A stretch of 51,241 nucleotides of DNA. Origin: Lingula anatina. Lineage: Eukaryota > Brachiopoda > Lingulata > Lingulida > Lingulidae. Below the pieces are notes generated by a model that was given only the letters and a program-made list of their open reading frames with translations, searched no databases and had not been told where the DNA came from. Position 1 is the stretch's first letter; each line of letters opens with the position of its first letter. Location of the stretch: positions 230,448 to 281,688 of the forward strand of contig NW_019775393.1 of NCBI RefSeq assembly GCF_001039355.2. The letters run 5' to 3'. The position numbers and the translations under genes were made by a program. Shown in pieces: positions 21,238 through 32,129 of the stretch.

Positions 21238-21430
21238 ATAAGGTCGTGTCAATCAACTAAAGTGACACTACAAAACACTCCCCGCTCTTATTCACTGCAT
21301 GCTGTCACTAGCTAACATTACATTATCTCCCGGGGACGATATGTCTGTCCCCAGGCATATTTTAAATTAAATTATTCATTAATTAAAAATAAACTTTCTT
21401 ATTCACTGCATGCTGTCACTAAATAACATT
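21238..21430. repeat. inverted-repeat arm plus internal direct repeat
   Basis: TGTCAATCAACTAAAGTGAC and CTACAAAACACTCCCCG are the inverse of 19795-19885. CTTATTCACTGCATGCTGTC is repeated directly at about 21287 and 21398. This lies in an intron of the decayed transposase gene and may be part of its termini or of a nested element. Confidence 0.6.
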
Positions 21431-22332
21431 ACACCTGTTCAGGAGCAAGGGTACTGCCACAGGTGTAGAGCAGTTCTTCTTCGAGTCTGGCAAGTGTATG
21501 GCGTTGGGCCAGGGTTATCATTTGGTTGGCATAGACGACCCGTCTTTTTCCACACACCTTGCACAATATACAGGCTCTTGCCTTGCCTGCAAAATAAATA
21601 AGCATTGAAATTATTTGAATAAATATGTGTGAGAATATACTCAACTTGCAACTCTCTTGACTAAAACATTTTAGTCAAATAGACCATATAGTAAAATGGT
21701 AAGGCTGTAAAACCAATTTGGTTTGGAAAGATTAATATCTTATAATTAACATCTCAAACAAAAGAAAAGGCAAAGTTAAATGGGAATTTTTTTTTTTTTT
21801 TTGAATTTGCATTTAAAAGTTCACTTGAATTAAAGGATAATTTAATCATCAATAAAATGACTTAAACAAAATCACTTTTACCTAAGAAGAGAAAATAAAA
21901 TGTTAGTAAAGATAAATTTACTCACCACCAACCATTAGACTGCTATTTTTCTTGTCTGTATCTGTACATTCTGATTTTCTTAGCACGCTTGGCCTGTGAG
22001 CATCTGAGGTTTCCGTTCCATACGATTCAGCAAAAGTCTTGAATTCACCACCTTCATCCAACATAGGGTCTGGCAGTACATGTAATTCTTGGAACAAGTC
22101 ATCTGGCATTCTAAAATATGAATGTTTTGGGACAATAACCTATACGATGAGATTTAATTTGTACAAAGTGACTCTTTATAATAAAAAAAAAGAATTATCT
22201 GAACTATTTAAATGCAATCAATGTTAATATGTAAATGGGAGTGAGAATTTTAATTCTTTAAAAGGACATTTAAAACCAACCAAATATTAACACCGAACAA
22301 AATATTACGAATTTCCAAGTTGCCGTTTGAAG

Positions 22333-22335
<3 letters not shown>

Positions 22336-22368
<33 letters not shown>
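22336..22368. repeat. (CA)n microsatellite
   Basis: Uninterrupted CA dinucleotides within the intronic part of the transposase relic. Confidence 0.9.
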
Positions 22369-22374
<6 letters not shown>

Positions 22375-25199
22375 AACCTTTGGCTAGCATTATCAATTAG
22401 CATTCCTCAGATGAACTATAGTCATATTATTCATATAAAGTGCACTATACCTTGGTGGATGGAGAGTACAATAACCACATGGTTTTTCATTATGATTTTT
22501 ACACTTTTTTTATCTGGTAGGTTTATTGCCAGAACCATCAGTGAGTATCCATGAAGTCAGTCAATTTGGGGTGTCTTGCAACATCTTTTGCAGAATGTAT
22601 GGAGTCAAATTCTACAGTATCATTAAACACTGCCAACTTCTGGGTAATTTCTTTCAAGCTTTCAGGTGATACAGCACCGTGAACCTAGACAAATTCATCT
22701 TTCCATTTCAAAGCTTGGAATCTCTCCTCAACAGAGGCAATAGGTGTTGCCATGGACTCAGTCAAGGCATTTTTTCAATCCTGAGTTCTTGTTTGCTGCA
22801 TTTCTGATGGCGCTGATAGAATTCAAATATTTCACCTGCCATTCAAAGTTATCCGGCATCCCTGTTCTAGCATTGGCAACATTCTGAAGAGCCAAATTAA
22901 GGATTGACATCATCCTTTTTGCTGGGTTGTTGTAACTCTGTTTTGGAGCTGTTCTTACTAGGACAAGCAAGTCCAAATCACGAACAACAGACTCACACAG
23001 TGTAGCCAACTGCTCAGACTTGAAAGTGGTATTGTGATCAGGACCAACATCTGTAAGTCTAAACAACAATGGAGGAATGCTGGCCAACTGGCTCATTATT
23101 GCAGATGTTTCAGCAGCATGGCGTCTGGGACTGGATACCTCAAATACTTTATCTTTCACAGTAACATGCAAAATTCCATTATAAAATGAATCTTGTGGAT
23201 TTTCTGGAATATCAACTTCAAACACACAAATGGTACAACGAAAGCTACATGGAAATCATGGTCCAGGCTGACTGGTGCTGAGGAACCCACCACAAGACAA
23301 CCATAGCTTGAACCCCTGTTGAAACTGCTGCATCAGGCTCTCAAACTGGAATGATGGCCTTATCATCTAAGCATTGAAACTGTGCCCAGTCACGCCATTT
23401 CACTGCCATTTCCTTCATAAGTAAATACTGATTAAAGCAAAAGCCCGAATGTTCATGCTTACAACGTAGAATACGCTGCTGAACATATCTCACATCAAAT
23501 TTACCAGTATAGTTCAATACTGCATTGAAATATCTGTTTTTTTCTGAAAATTAAGCCTTGTCCAAGAACCACTTGGTGCAGTTGCTCCTTCTGGCAGTCT
23601 CTCAAGAATTTTCTTTCTCAAGTCTTCAACTGACATGGCCAGTGGCAAATATGTTGTAGGTCAAATATCAGTTCTTCATCATCTGCACTCAGTAGGAAAT
23701 CACAAACACCCCCATCCAGTTTCTTTTCTGCAAGTGTGTTAGAGGCATTGTCATGACCTGTCAGCATGTAGAACATATTTCGCAATATTGAAGGCTTCAA
23801 GGAAGTTTGTGTGGCATATTTATTGATGAATTTCTTTCGCATTGCTCTAGTTGCAAACATGATTCTGATATCTGCCGTGCTATCTCTCTCTTCAGGTATA
23901 CTGGCACCTGTACATCTTCCATAGAAAATAAGTGTACCCCAGGTTGTTACCGTAACTGTATGTCCATAGATGCATAGGATATGGAAAAGCATCTTTCAAA
24001 TGCTCAACAAAAATCCTTCTTTTGGCACAATCTTCCGGCAAAACCTCACGTAGTGAAACAGCTTCATTAACATCTACATTGCCAAGCTTTAGATTTAGCC
24101 CCTTGTACAGGTCCACGTACTTGTCATTGGCACCGTTTGCAGCTTCAAATGTTTCTAAGACCCATCTAAATAGCTCAAATATGAATTCAGGGAATCAAAG
24201 AGAGAAGAGACCACATCACGGAAGGGTTTTAATTTTGCAATCATAAACCATGGTAACATCAGCAAGTTCCAAGTCTTGTTCACCAGTTCTGATGACTTCA
24301 TCTGAAAAGTATCGGTACATCTCATCCACATAAATATAAAACTGATAACTTTTTTCTTTTGAATATGCAATTTTTGGTCTTTACAGTTGAGTCAAGTACT
24401 TTTCACTTCTAAACAACTCAGTAATGTTAAATACAGCAAAATTTCAAGTTTCCTGTAAACTGTTGCTGCGATTTGTTTTTATGTTGGAAGAAGGAATGTA
24501 CCATCAAAAGAATTTCAAAGGATTTGAAGCTTTCTTGCAAATTTGTAAAGTTCTTGTTAATTTGCAGCAACAATTTTTCTTACAAAAAAGCTGTTTAGTT
24601 TTCAGTAAATTTGCAGCTAATTTGCTGCAACTTTTTTTTTTATTTTGCTAAGTGGAACTGATCCCACGAAAAATAAAATATGCTACTTACATAATTAAAA
24701 TGATCCTGGTTCATAAAGCTTTTAGATTTATAAGCTAATTTTGAAGCAAGGAATACCCTTTGAACAAACAGCCTGAACATATTTACCTGAGGTATCTTTT
24801 TATTTTATTTTCTAGGATCATTACGTACTGTAAGGCAAGCAAAATAATCTGGTATTTCGAAATTTCTGCCAGCCAGTCTCTCTGCATATTGGCTTATACC
24901 TGTACATAGTGGTATTAAATTATTAATCTTTTACTGGTCAATGGGAACCAAAGAACCACATGCACATTTATGTCCCAGTCACTGGGGCTTGCATTTGCGT
25001 GTTACCAGAAGATTTGAAGGGTGAAAAATGTGTCGTCTTATAATACTATGGAACTTGGTTAGTTGTGTTGATGAGTAAATGCCCCTAAATGGACTTTGCT
25101 TTGAAATAGCTCCAGATCTTGTCTGAAAAATCATCCAGCAGCACAGCAAAAAGAAACATAAATAATCAGCTCTGGTAGGCCAATAAGACAACAGCCAGT

Positions 25200-26460
25200 A
25201 AGAATTGATCTTTGGTCAGTGTCCTATGAGGTGTTTCCAGAGAAACATCAATGCATCGGAACAAGTAGTCGCATAAGAGGAAAGTGGTATCTTTACACAG
25301 AAGAAGAATCTGCAAAACCAACTAGAAAGCAGCAGCTGTGCAGGTAGACAAGAGGGATAATGCAAACAAAGTCCTGGAAGCAGCCTCCTTTTCTAGTTGA
25401 CAGTGCCAGTGATCCTTCCTAGCACAATTTGGCCAGACAAGTCATCTCACTACCAATAGGAATCCTCAAGGCGACTACATATAGTTTTCATTGTTTCCAA
25501 TGGACGAACATGCAAAACATCGACAGCATATGACAACTACAGGAAAATTCATCTTGGAATAGTCTTAAAACACTTTTTTTTACTATCCTCTGTCACCAGA
25601 ACAACACTAGAAATTAATTATGTACTTCCAAAATAGTAACAATTGATGTATTACGATCTTATGAAAGTCCAACAGCTCAAAAAGGTAAATTATGCCATAA
25701 TTTTAAAAAAGCGACAGGCTCTTGGATTTGAACAAAAGAATAGCTAACAATAGTCACCATAAAGTCAAATCAGCCATGCTGGTCTCTTACTTAATCTATG
25801 TCTGGCAAAACCATTTAAAAACTGTTATATAACATATTTTTGGACTAATTTGACTTCAAGACGTATGCAAACGAAGGTGAAGACGTTAATGGAAATATGG
25901 AATATTATATATTTTGCTAATTTATGCATCGATAGAGCGTGTCTCTTTGGATAAAAATCTTTTGACCCAAGGAACATTCGTGCCAAGTATAAAAAATAGT
26001 TTATCTTTTCAATCTTTCATTTTCATGTAAACGTTTTACGTTTTATGATGCAAAATTATACAAAATGCAGCGTTTGGCCAATTTTTGGTCCTTAACAAGC
26101 CTACTAATAAGGGAGAGGGTTACGACATTGGAGGTTTCACGTGGATCTTACAGTTGGGAGAGTCAACAAATAAACATTAGCTGTCCTTAGGTTTCCTTGT
26201 GTGACCGTACGTACATCTGACACGAACAGGGAAATATTTCGGCTATTTTTTTTTTTCATTCTATAGAAGGCTTTCATTACAAGCTGACATTGGCGCATCG
26301 GTTAAAAAGACCCTACAGTATTAGCTCTTATGTAGATAATACTCTAACATTAACGATATTTGACGAGGAAGATTAATTTTATGCAGATAAAGTTTATTCA
26401 AATCTCCCTTTCCATGTTAACTAGATTTTAAGAAAGATTAAATGAAGTTGATCAGCCGGG
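25200..26460. other. non-coding stretch, no gene seen
   Basis: AT-rich sequence between the transposase relic and the C1q fragment. No ORF of note, no tRNA, and no repeat recognised from elsewhere in the window. Confidence 0.5.
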
Positions 26461-26466
26461 AAAAGG

Positions 26467-26709
26467 TATAACGACACCGTCTTTCTGAACAGTGGCAACG
26501 ATTTCAATAAAGACACGATTCACCTCCCCGACCTCAGGGGTCTACGCCTTCCATTACCATAGTCTCAGCCACAACAACAAGCCCGTATATGTCAGATTGA
26601 AACATACTGGTCAGATAAAGAACGCAGGGTACGGTAATTCGTACAGGGCATTCAGGGCGTTAATGACAGGCAGTAGTACTATTGCTGTGCGGCTTGTACA
26701 TGATTGTTG
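26467..26709 (+). pseudogene. broken C1q-domain fragment
   Basis: The frame at 26467-26517 reads YNDTVFLNSGNDFNKDT, a typical C1q-domain strand. After a shift near 26518 a second frame continues FTSPTSGVYAFHYHSLSH...VYVRLKH and ends STIAVRLVHDC at the TGA at 26707-26709. C1q domains (about 130 aa, TNF-like jelly roll, lectin-like recognition in invertebrate C1qDC proteins) would continue for another 15-20 residues. The coding match stops exactly where the TRIM upstream block starts (TAGACTTTGATACC). It is a remnant truncated on the 3' side and frameshifted once; no signal peptide or 5' exon is visible. Confidence 0.65.
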
Positions 26710-27177
26710 ATAGACTTTGATACCGTCCTGCCAGCTGGTTATTGACAACATCACCTGATTGTGGTGTGTTGATTGGTGACAGCTTTACATCTATCAGATA
26801 TCAGATAACCTACTAAACGATATATACACGTACACAACGGCCTTGGCAGCAGGAGAGCGGGGCTGTCGGTGTCTAGTGGGGGAGAGGGGGGGGGGGCGTT
26901 AATGCATGTATCATAACAGTGGCTCGGTGTATAGAAGCTAGGGACTTCAATCTTTATTTCGACCAAGTTTAATTTATCCCAACGCCCTCACCATCCCTTT
27001 CACTCTATGTAAAAAAAGGTTGCATTACGTCGACGTCTCTCTATCTTATTGCTCATACACAGATTTAAAAAGTCTATTCTTGTGTAGAAAGCTACGGCAC
27101 TGCATGTATAACATCAGGAGATTTACCAGTATTCCAATAACTATTATTAAACCTACAACACTATAGTCCCAGGTCCT
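26710..27177 (+). repeat. TRIM upstream block, gene-less relic (ahead of TRIM 2)
   Basis: Starts at GACTTTGATACCGTCCTG, continues with ATTGACAACATCACCTGATT and a degenerate TATA region, then a G-rich run (26885-26896). TATCATAACAGTGGCTCGG corresponds to TACCATGGCAATGGCT with the start codon lost. The following ~130 bp (GGCTCGGTGTATAGAAGC, ATTGCTCATACACAG) are shared with the relics at 16.9 and 42.9 kb. Confidence 0.7.
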
Positions 27178-27413
27178 CACATGTATCAGTGATATGTCAA
27201 GCACTCAGCTAGTACAGGCTCTAGACTTTGATATCGTCCTGGTTATTGACAACATCACCTGATTGGGATGTGTCGATCGGGTGACAACTTTGAAGTGGTA
27301 TAGATAACTTATTAAATGATATACAAAGCGTGTGCAACGGCTTTGTCATCAGTAGAGCGGGGCGGTCGGCTTGTAGGGGGCTGGGCGCTGTGCCCACTCC
27401 GGGCGGCTATACC
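27178..27413 (+). promoter_or_regulatory. upstream block and TATA-like element of TRIM gene 2
   Basis: Same block as 17190-17416: GTGATATGTCAAGCACTCAG, GATATCGTCCTGGTTATTG, GATCGGGTGACAACTTTGAA. The TATA position is degenerate (TATACAAAG at 27320-27328), and the GC-rich leader is 16 bp longer than in TRIM 1. The coding frame stays open upstream to about 27330 but without an ATG, so the ATG at 27414 is preferred. Confidence 0.55.
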
Positions 27414-29630
27414 ATGGCGATGGCTTCGAAAGAGATGTACAACGTCTTCAGTGAGAACTTTTTAACGTGTCATATATGTCTGGAGGAATATAAAGACCCG
27501 AGAGTGCTCCCCTGTTACCACACGTTCTGTCTGGAATGCATTGTTGACCATGCAGCCAAGAATGGTGTCCAGAACAAGTTTTCCTGTCCCGTATGTCGCC
27601 AAGAGGCCCCCGTACCACCAGGTGGATTACAAACTCTAGTGAAAAACTTCTTCTTAAGAAAAGTAACTGACTTCATCAAAGGCCAGAAAACGCCTGGTGG
27701 GAAACTTTGTGAGTATTGTAACCATAAACAGGCCGCTTTTATGTGCAACGAATGCCCCAAAACCAACCAACTGTGCCCTACATGTCGTGAAATTCACGAT
27801 AAAATACCGATTTGTGAGGACCATTCATTTGTTCCACTGTCACAAATCGATTTCCCAGTCAACCCAGCTGACATGGGAGATCAGTTACGTCACGTATTAG
27901 ATAAATCTCAATACTGTAACAAACACGACGGAGAACCGCTGGCGTTCTATTGTGAAAATGATGACACCGTTATATGCAGGGAATGCATTGTCAAAATCCA
28001 CAGCAAACACGATTTCAAAGAATTGGGGGATGTGGTGAGAGTTCAACGAGATCAAATACAAGAGAAGCTGATAAATCTTCCTACTGAGAAACTGTTTCGT
28101 TTTGAGGAGGCGGAAAAGGCCATTGTGCGAACGGAAGAGAGGCTGACTGAAAATCAGACGAATGTTCTTCGTTTGGTGGATTCTCAAGAATTAGCTATGA
28201 CAGAGGAGATAGATGAAAACAGTAAAACTATTGAAAGAGAAATCAAATATTATTATCAGCAAGTAGAGAAGGACGTACGTCAACAGACGGACGCATATTT
28301 GACCACTGTCAAACAGCATTTGGAAACTTACGAATCAAAAGCACAATCCAATTACACCAAAATGAAAAGATTTATACATGGCAAAAGCAAGGAAATAAAG
28401 GCAGAAGTGAAGGCGCTCACCTCCACGCAGGTGAAGACTTTAGAAGCTGAAAAGGACAAGCAAGAAATGAACAAGATTTCCATTCATAGCATTCGTGATT
28501 TCGCTCAGCAGCTCACAGACACCGGTTCTGATATTGAGGTCATGACCCACTCTAAAAAACTCCAAACTAGAATTCAGGAGTTGCAGACAGTAGAACTAGT
28601 ATTTAATACTAATATCACCAACATAACATTTACACCAGGAAAAACAAAAATGGACCTTGTGCTACAGTTTCCTAAAATTCCTGAACCACAGCTGTCCGTC
28701 AAAACGGGGTCCATTACGGCGAAAACATACCGGGGTCCCTTGGATGCATGTTTTGGAAGTTTGAAGCAAGAGAGAGCGCACTATCCAGACATGATGAAAT
28801 TTCAGGAATTCTCATGGCTTGAAACACCAGAAAGGACCATGCGTTTTTATGTTAAGGTCGGGCCACTGATGAATATCCAGTGTGCAGATGACGGTTGCAT
28901 TTTAGTTGTACATGATAATTCTTTTTATTGTTTTACAGTCTCCATATTCTCCAGCACAGGTCAGAGTAATCGTGAGATCAATATAGTGGGTATGGTGAGG
29001 TATTTCACTATAATCAGTAACGATACATTCGTGGTCACATGTGATGATAAATGCTGTAGACTGTATTCAACATCAGGTCAGTTTATCCGATGTTTTGGTC
29101 AGGGTGATATGTCTAACCCCTGGGGTGTCACTGTGGACCGTACAGAGGGTAAGGTATACGTGTGTGATAGTGGTGCACAGTGCATCTGTGTGTACGACAT
29201 GAAATCTTTTCAACTTGTTGGCAGAATCCCTATCCCAATGTGCAGTAAAGGTCCACTGCGCTGTGCATACCACCACGGCATCAATGCAATCATAGTCAGC
29301 GACAAGAGTGCCCACTGTGTGTATGCGGTGACACCCCAGGGTGACGTCATGTTCCAGTATGGAGCACGAGGTCAGAGAGGAAGTGCAGACGGACAACTGA
29401 GTAATCCAGAAGGAGTGTGCGTAGATAAGTTTGGACACATATTCATAGCTGACTACAGTCATCACAGGGTGGTTGTCCTTGGTTCAGACGGAAGATTTCT
29501 TTGTAACATTTTGTCAAAGAGTGACAGCATTAGATATCCTGCGTCAGTTGATGTCAGTGGTAACGGGGAGCTTGTTGTTGGAACTGACAGATGTGAAATA
29601 TCCACGTATAAATATATAAATAAGAAATGA
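27414..29630 (+). CDS. TRIM/NHL-like RING E3 ubiquitin ligase 2 (738 aa)
   Basis: Intronless. The start is ATG 27414 (TACCATGGCGATGGC), aligned with TRIM 1; the frame is open 28 codons further but lacks an ATG there. RING (Cys19 to Cys61), B-box 1 (Cys99 to His137), B-box 2 (Cys168 to His199), coiled coil at about 208-367 and C-terminal NHL-like propeller are all as in TRIM 1, with every zinc ligand kept. The N-terminal 200 residues are nearly identical to TRIM 1. Differences concentrate at about 440-560 and in the last two propeller blades (e.g. IFIADYSHHRVVVLG). The loop before VSIFSS is NSFYCFT, longer than in TRIM 1; its DNA resembles a pyrimidine tract plus AG, but the frame is continuous, so an intron is not needed. 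Same orientation as TRIM 1, about 7.8 kb downstream. Confidence 0.93.
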   Translation: MAMASKEMYNVFSENFLTCHICLEEYKDPRVLPCYHTFCLECIVDHAAKNGVQNKFSCPVCRQEAPVPPGGLQTLVKNFFLRKVTDFIKGQKTPGGKLCEYCNHKQAAFMCNECPKTNQLCPTCREIHDKIPICEDHSFVPLSQIDFPVNPADMGDQLRHVLDKSQYCNKHDGEPLAFYCENDDTVICRECIVKIHSKHDFKELGDVVRVQRDQIQEKLINLPTEKLFRFEEAEKAIVRTEERLTENQTNVLRLVDSQELAMTEEIDENSKTIEREIKYYYQQVEKDVRQQTDAYLTTVKQHLETYESKAQSNYTKMKRFIHGKSKEIKAEVKALTSTQVKTLEAEKDKQEMNKISIHSIRDFAQQLTDTGSDIEVMTHSKKLQTRIQELQTVELVFNTNITNITFTPGKTKMDLVLQFPKIPEPQLSVKTGSITAKTYRGPLDACFGSLKQERAHYPDMMKFQEFSWLETPERTMRFYVKVGPLMNIQCADDGCILVVHDNSFYCFTVSIFSSTGQSNREINIVGMVRYFTIISNDTFVVTCDDKCCRLYSTSGQFIRCFGQGDMSNPWGVTVDRTEGKVYVCDSGAQCICVYDMKSFQLVGRIPIPMCSKGPLRCAYHHGINAIIVSDKSAHCVYAVTPQGDVMFQYGARGQRGSADGQLSNPEGVCVDKFGHIFIADYSHHRVVVLGSDGRFLCNILSKSDSIRYPASVDVSGNGELVVGTDRCEISTYKYINKK

Positions 29631-31550
29631 CATATGATTTGACACTGTGATGATGTTTGAATTGATTAATAACACAGAAGAAAAATGTAATGGACACAGG
29701 TTACAACTAGTGCACAGTATTTGTTGTATATACATGTAGATATTGGAATTGTGTCGAAGTTCTAAATGGATTATCACTTTAATTAAGCACTTCTATTGCA
29801 AACAAACATATATTATTTTTCATTAGTCGATACTTCTTTCACTTAAACCCCGGTAGAACTTAACTGTTAACAGTGGACTTCATTTTGGCCTAAATATGAA
29901 AAAAAAAGTTTATCTTTACAATCTTTTATTTCCATGTAAACATTTTGCATGATTTGTATTGAATGGACAAATAATGATAGAGATGGTAAGTTGCTGGTTA
30001 CAATAAACAACCTGATGTTTTAGCACTAAAATAAAACGAGTCCTGTCGACCTTAGCTGCTTTATTTTTCATTATTTTGATTATCACTGAGTTACTGTTTT
30101 GCCACATGTAAATAAATTCGGTCGACAGCAGAACATCTTTGCTTGTTTTCAGCGGTCGTTGCTATTTTAATGTCGACTGTGCTCCGGGCATTTTTAAACA
30201 AATAGTGTAGTTTTTAGCGGATTTTCAAGAATAGTGCAGATGCAGTGAGAGGAAATAGCAGCCCTACCCCCTACCCCGCTTCTTCTCAAAAGTCTCTGTT
30301 CTTCGTATTGGACAGTGCTGTAACATTTCAATATGTACAAGACTACCAGGACCCCAAGGGGGGGGGGGTCTTGAGAGGGAGGAGATGAGGCAGATAGGGC
30401 TCTGCAGGTCACTGGTAGATTATGGTGAACAGTGGTCGGGGTTACAATAGAGATTATGTGAGGGGGTGGAGAGGACATTTTTAAGCACCTTATTTCAAAA
30501 GTTAAAAATAAACCGGGTTTCGAGTTCCCAAGTACTGCACGTTATCAAAAATACAGTTGACAAGTTGCCTTTTTAATTTTTATGTTAACTTAAAAGATAA
30601 CGTAAAAATAAACTTTAAATAGATAAAAACAGTAATTTCATTATAAGTAATTAGTTATTTAACTTATTTAAGATGATATCCGCAAACGAATAATTTTTTC
30701 TGATCTTAAAAAAAAAATTAAAAAAAAAAAAAAAAAAAAAATCGTCGGATCCAACAGTGTCTACTCAAAATACTGCAAAAGTCCGGGTTTTACAAATCTT
30801 CCACTGCTAAATTAGTTGCAAACGGACTTTCTTCTCGAGCGCATTGCCGCCAAATGTTGATGCAAAAATTGCAGCCACGTTATCGCCGTTAAAATACATA
30901 AATATAAAAATTCACAAGAAAAGAGGGGTGTGTAATTGGCAATCGACGTTGACGCGGGAGATATCACTTTTGTTTGACTATACGAGGAACGATCGTCCAG
31001 ACAACTTCAAAGTCGAAGCGGTTCACACACAATTCTTTTTTGCAACTTCGAGAGGAATAAGAGGGAATTAGAGGTATATGTAGAAGTAGAAGTGGCCGTA
31101 TAATATTCTAAGTATTTTTTTCTTTTTTAATGACACAAAGATAAGGCAGATGAGAGTTGATTATTTAATATATTAATTTCTGCCACAAGAAAGACGATTT
31201 GTTTGATACACTGAGATGAAGCAGATGGCTGCTCACTCTTTATTGTTCTCAGAATGGGGAAAGACTTGTTATTGGTTTGATTCAATGTGTTCTCGACGGG
31301 TTGAATTGAGTCGAGATTTAATTACTGTGACCCCGCAGGGACGACGTGTGGGGAAGTGTGTGACAGGCGGAGAGACCATTATAGGATTAGCGGTCTTCCT
31401 TTCGTGTAGGTCCGCCGTATTTAGGTCGCGGCTTTACGAGCACTCGGCTCTTCTCAATCTAAATGGTCCCAAAGCTAGTCCCTGTCTTTTTTTTTTTTTT
31501 TTTTTGTGTCCCTGTCTTTCTAAAAAGTTTGGTTATCTGTAATATTCTCT
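29631..31550. other. 3' flank of TRIM 2 and non-coding stretch
   Basis: 29800-30480 resembles the 3' flank of TRIM 3 (45900-47320): shared TAAATAATGTG/GGTCGACAGCAGAACA and ACTACCAGGACCCCAAG segments. This shows that the duplicated unit includes 3' flank. A G11 run lies at 30358-30368 and an A-run at 30720-30740. The frame at 30844-31071 is unrecognised. Confidence 0.55.
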
Positions 31551-31556
31551 TAAAGA

Positions 31557-32018
31557 NTGTCTCAACGAATAGTTTTTAAAATATTACTTTTGACTTTTAA
31601 GATTTTAAAGGGCGACTGTCCATTTTACTTAAACTCTACCATAGAACTTTTTACTCCTATCCGATCACTTCGATCTAGTGGACAACTTCAACTTAAGCGA
31701 AAAGACACCAAAAAGACTCTTAAAACATATGGACACAGAAGTTTCGAGATTTGTGCACCGATTTTATGGTCTAATTTTATCACAAGATCTAATGTGTCTC
31801 TGGATGACTCATATTACTGTTTTAAGAAAAATTTAAAATCTTTTTTATTTAAAGAATACTTTAATTTATAGTATCTTTTTAGTTTTTAAATTTTTTAAGT
31901 TTTCTGTTTTAGTTTGTACTGGCTTTAACATTTCTGTGGAGTTTTTATTTTTTATGTAAACAGCGCTGAGACGCATGTGTAGCGCGGTTTTAAAGAAGTG
32001 TTTTATTATTATTATAAC
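31557..32018 (+). mobile_element. 5'-truncated LINE 3' end (L2/CR1-like)
   Basis: The frame ending at 31871 holds FTPIRSLRSS, then YGHRSFEICAPILWSNF and FKKNLKSFLF, the typical C-terminal tail following the reverse transcriptase in L2/CR1-type LINEs. A 3' UTR with AGCGCTGAGACGCATGTGTA and an ATTATTATTAT tail (about 32006-32016) follows. Reverse transcriptase and everything 5' are missing, and the truncation abuts a single N at 31557. Confidence 0.75.
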
Positions 32019-32129
32019 TTCTACATTTCACAACATTATTAATATAAATGCTTTGTAACTCACTAATCTAATCTGAAATATACATATTTATTCTTTTATC
32101 TGAGGAAAAGAGTCCTATGTACCTGCAAT

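Larger units (their letters stand above)
20802..25191 (-). pseudogene. decayed multi-exon transposase-like gene
   Basis: Minus-strand pieces from high to low coordinates: 24.9-25.2 kb (Cys-rich CKPQ...CACGSL), 24116-23618 (SILRNMFYMLTG...DDELIFDL-type segment), 23225 down to about 22545 (FRLTDVGPDHN... RTAPKQSYNNP), exon 22110-21926 (LPDPMLDEGGEF...HRPS), exon 21586-21435 (CKVCGKRRVVYA...LYTCGS) and 21045-20802 (CYHCGD...CKACLNEGKK). I recognise this order from many uncharacterised transposon-derived invertebrate proteins with a DDE-like core and C-terminal zinc-knuckle motifs. The superfamily name is uncertain. Introns are real: 21926|gtgagt and ttgcag|21586 agree in phase. It is dead: frameshifts near 22760, 23990 and 20960, an in-frame stop near 22650, and the expected acidic residue in the NPxER-type motif is Lys (NNPAKRMMS). 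Confidence 0.7.

Noticed and set aside
27330-27413. N-terminal extension of TRIM gene 2 from 27330
   Set aside because: No ATG in the extension; the other two genes begin at the ATG aligned with 27414, in good Kozak context.
28918-28941. Possible intron 3' splice site (pyrimidine tract plus CAG) inside TRIM gene 2
   Set aside because: The frame is continuous, TRIM 3 has a loop of similar length, and no matching donor is needed.
31216-31542. 108-codon plus-strand frame ending in FFFFFLCPCLSK
   Set aside because: The end is a poly-T tract, the remainder has no recognisable domain, and there is no duplicate in the window to test conservation.
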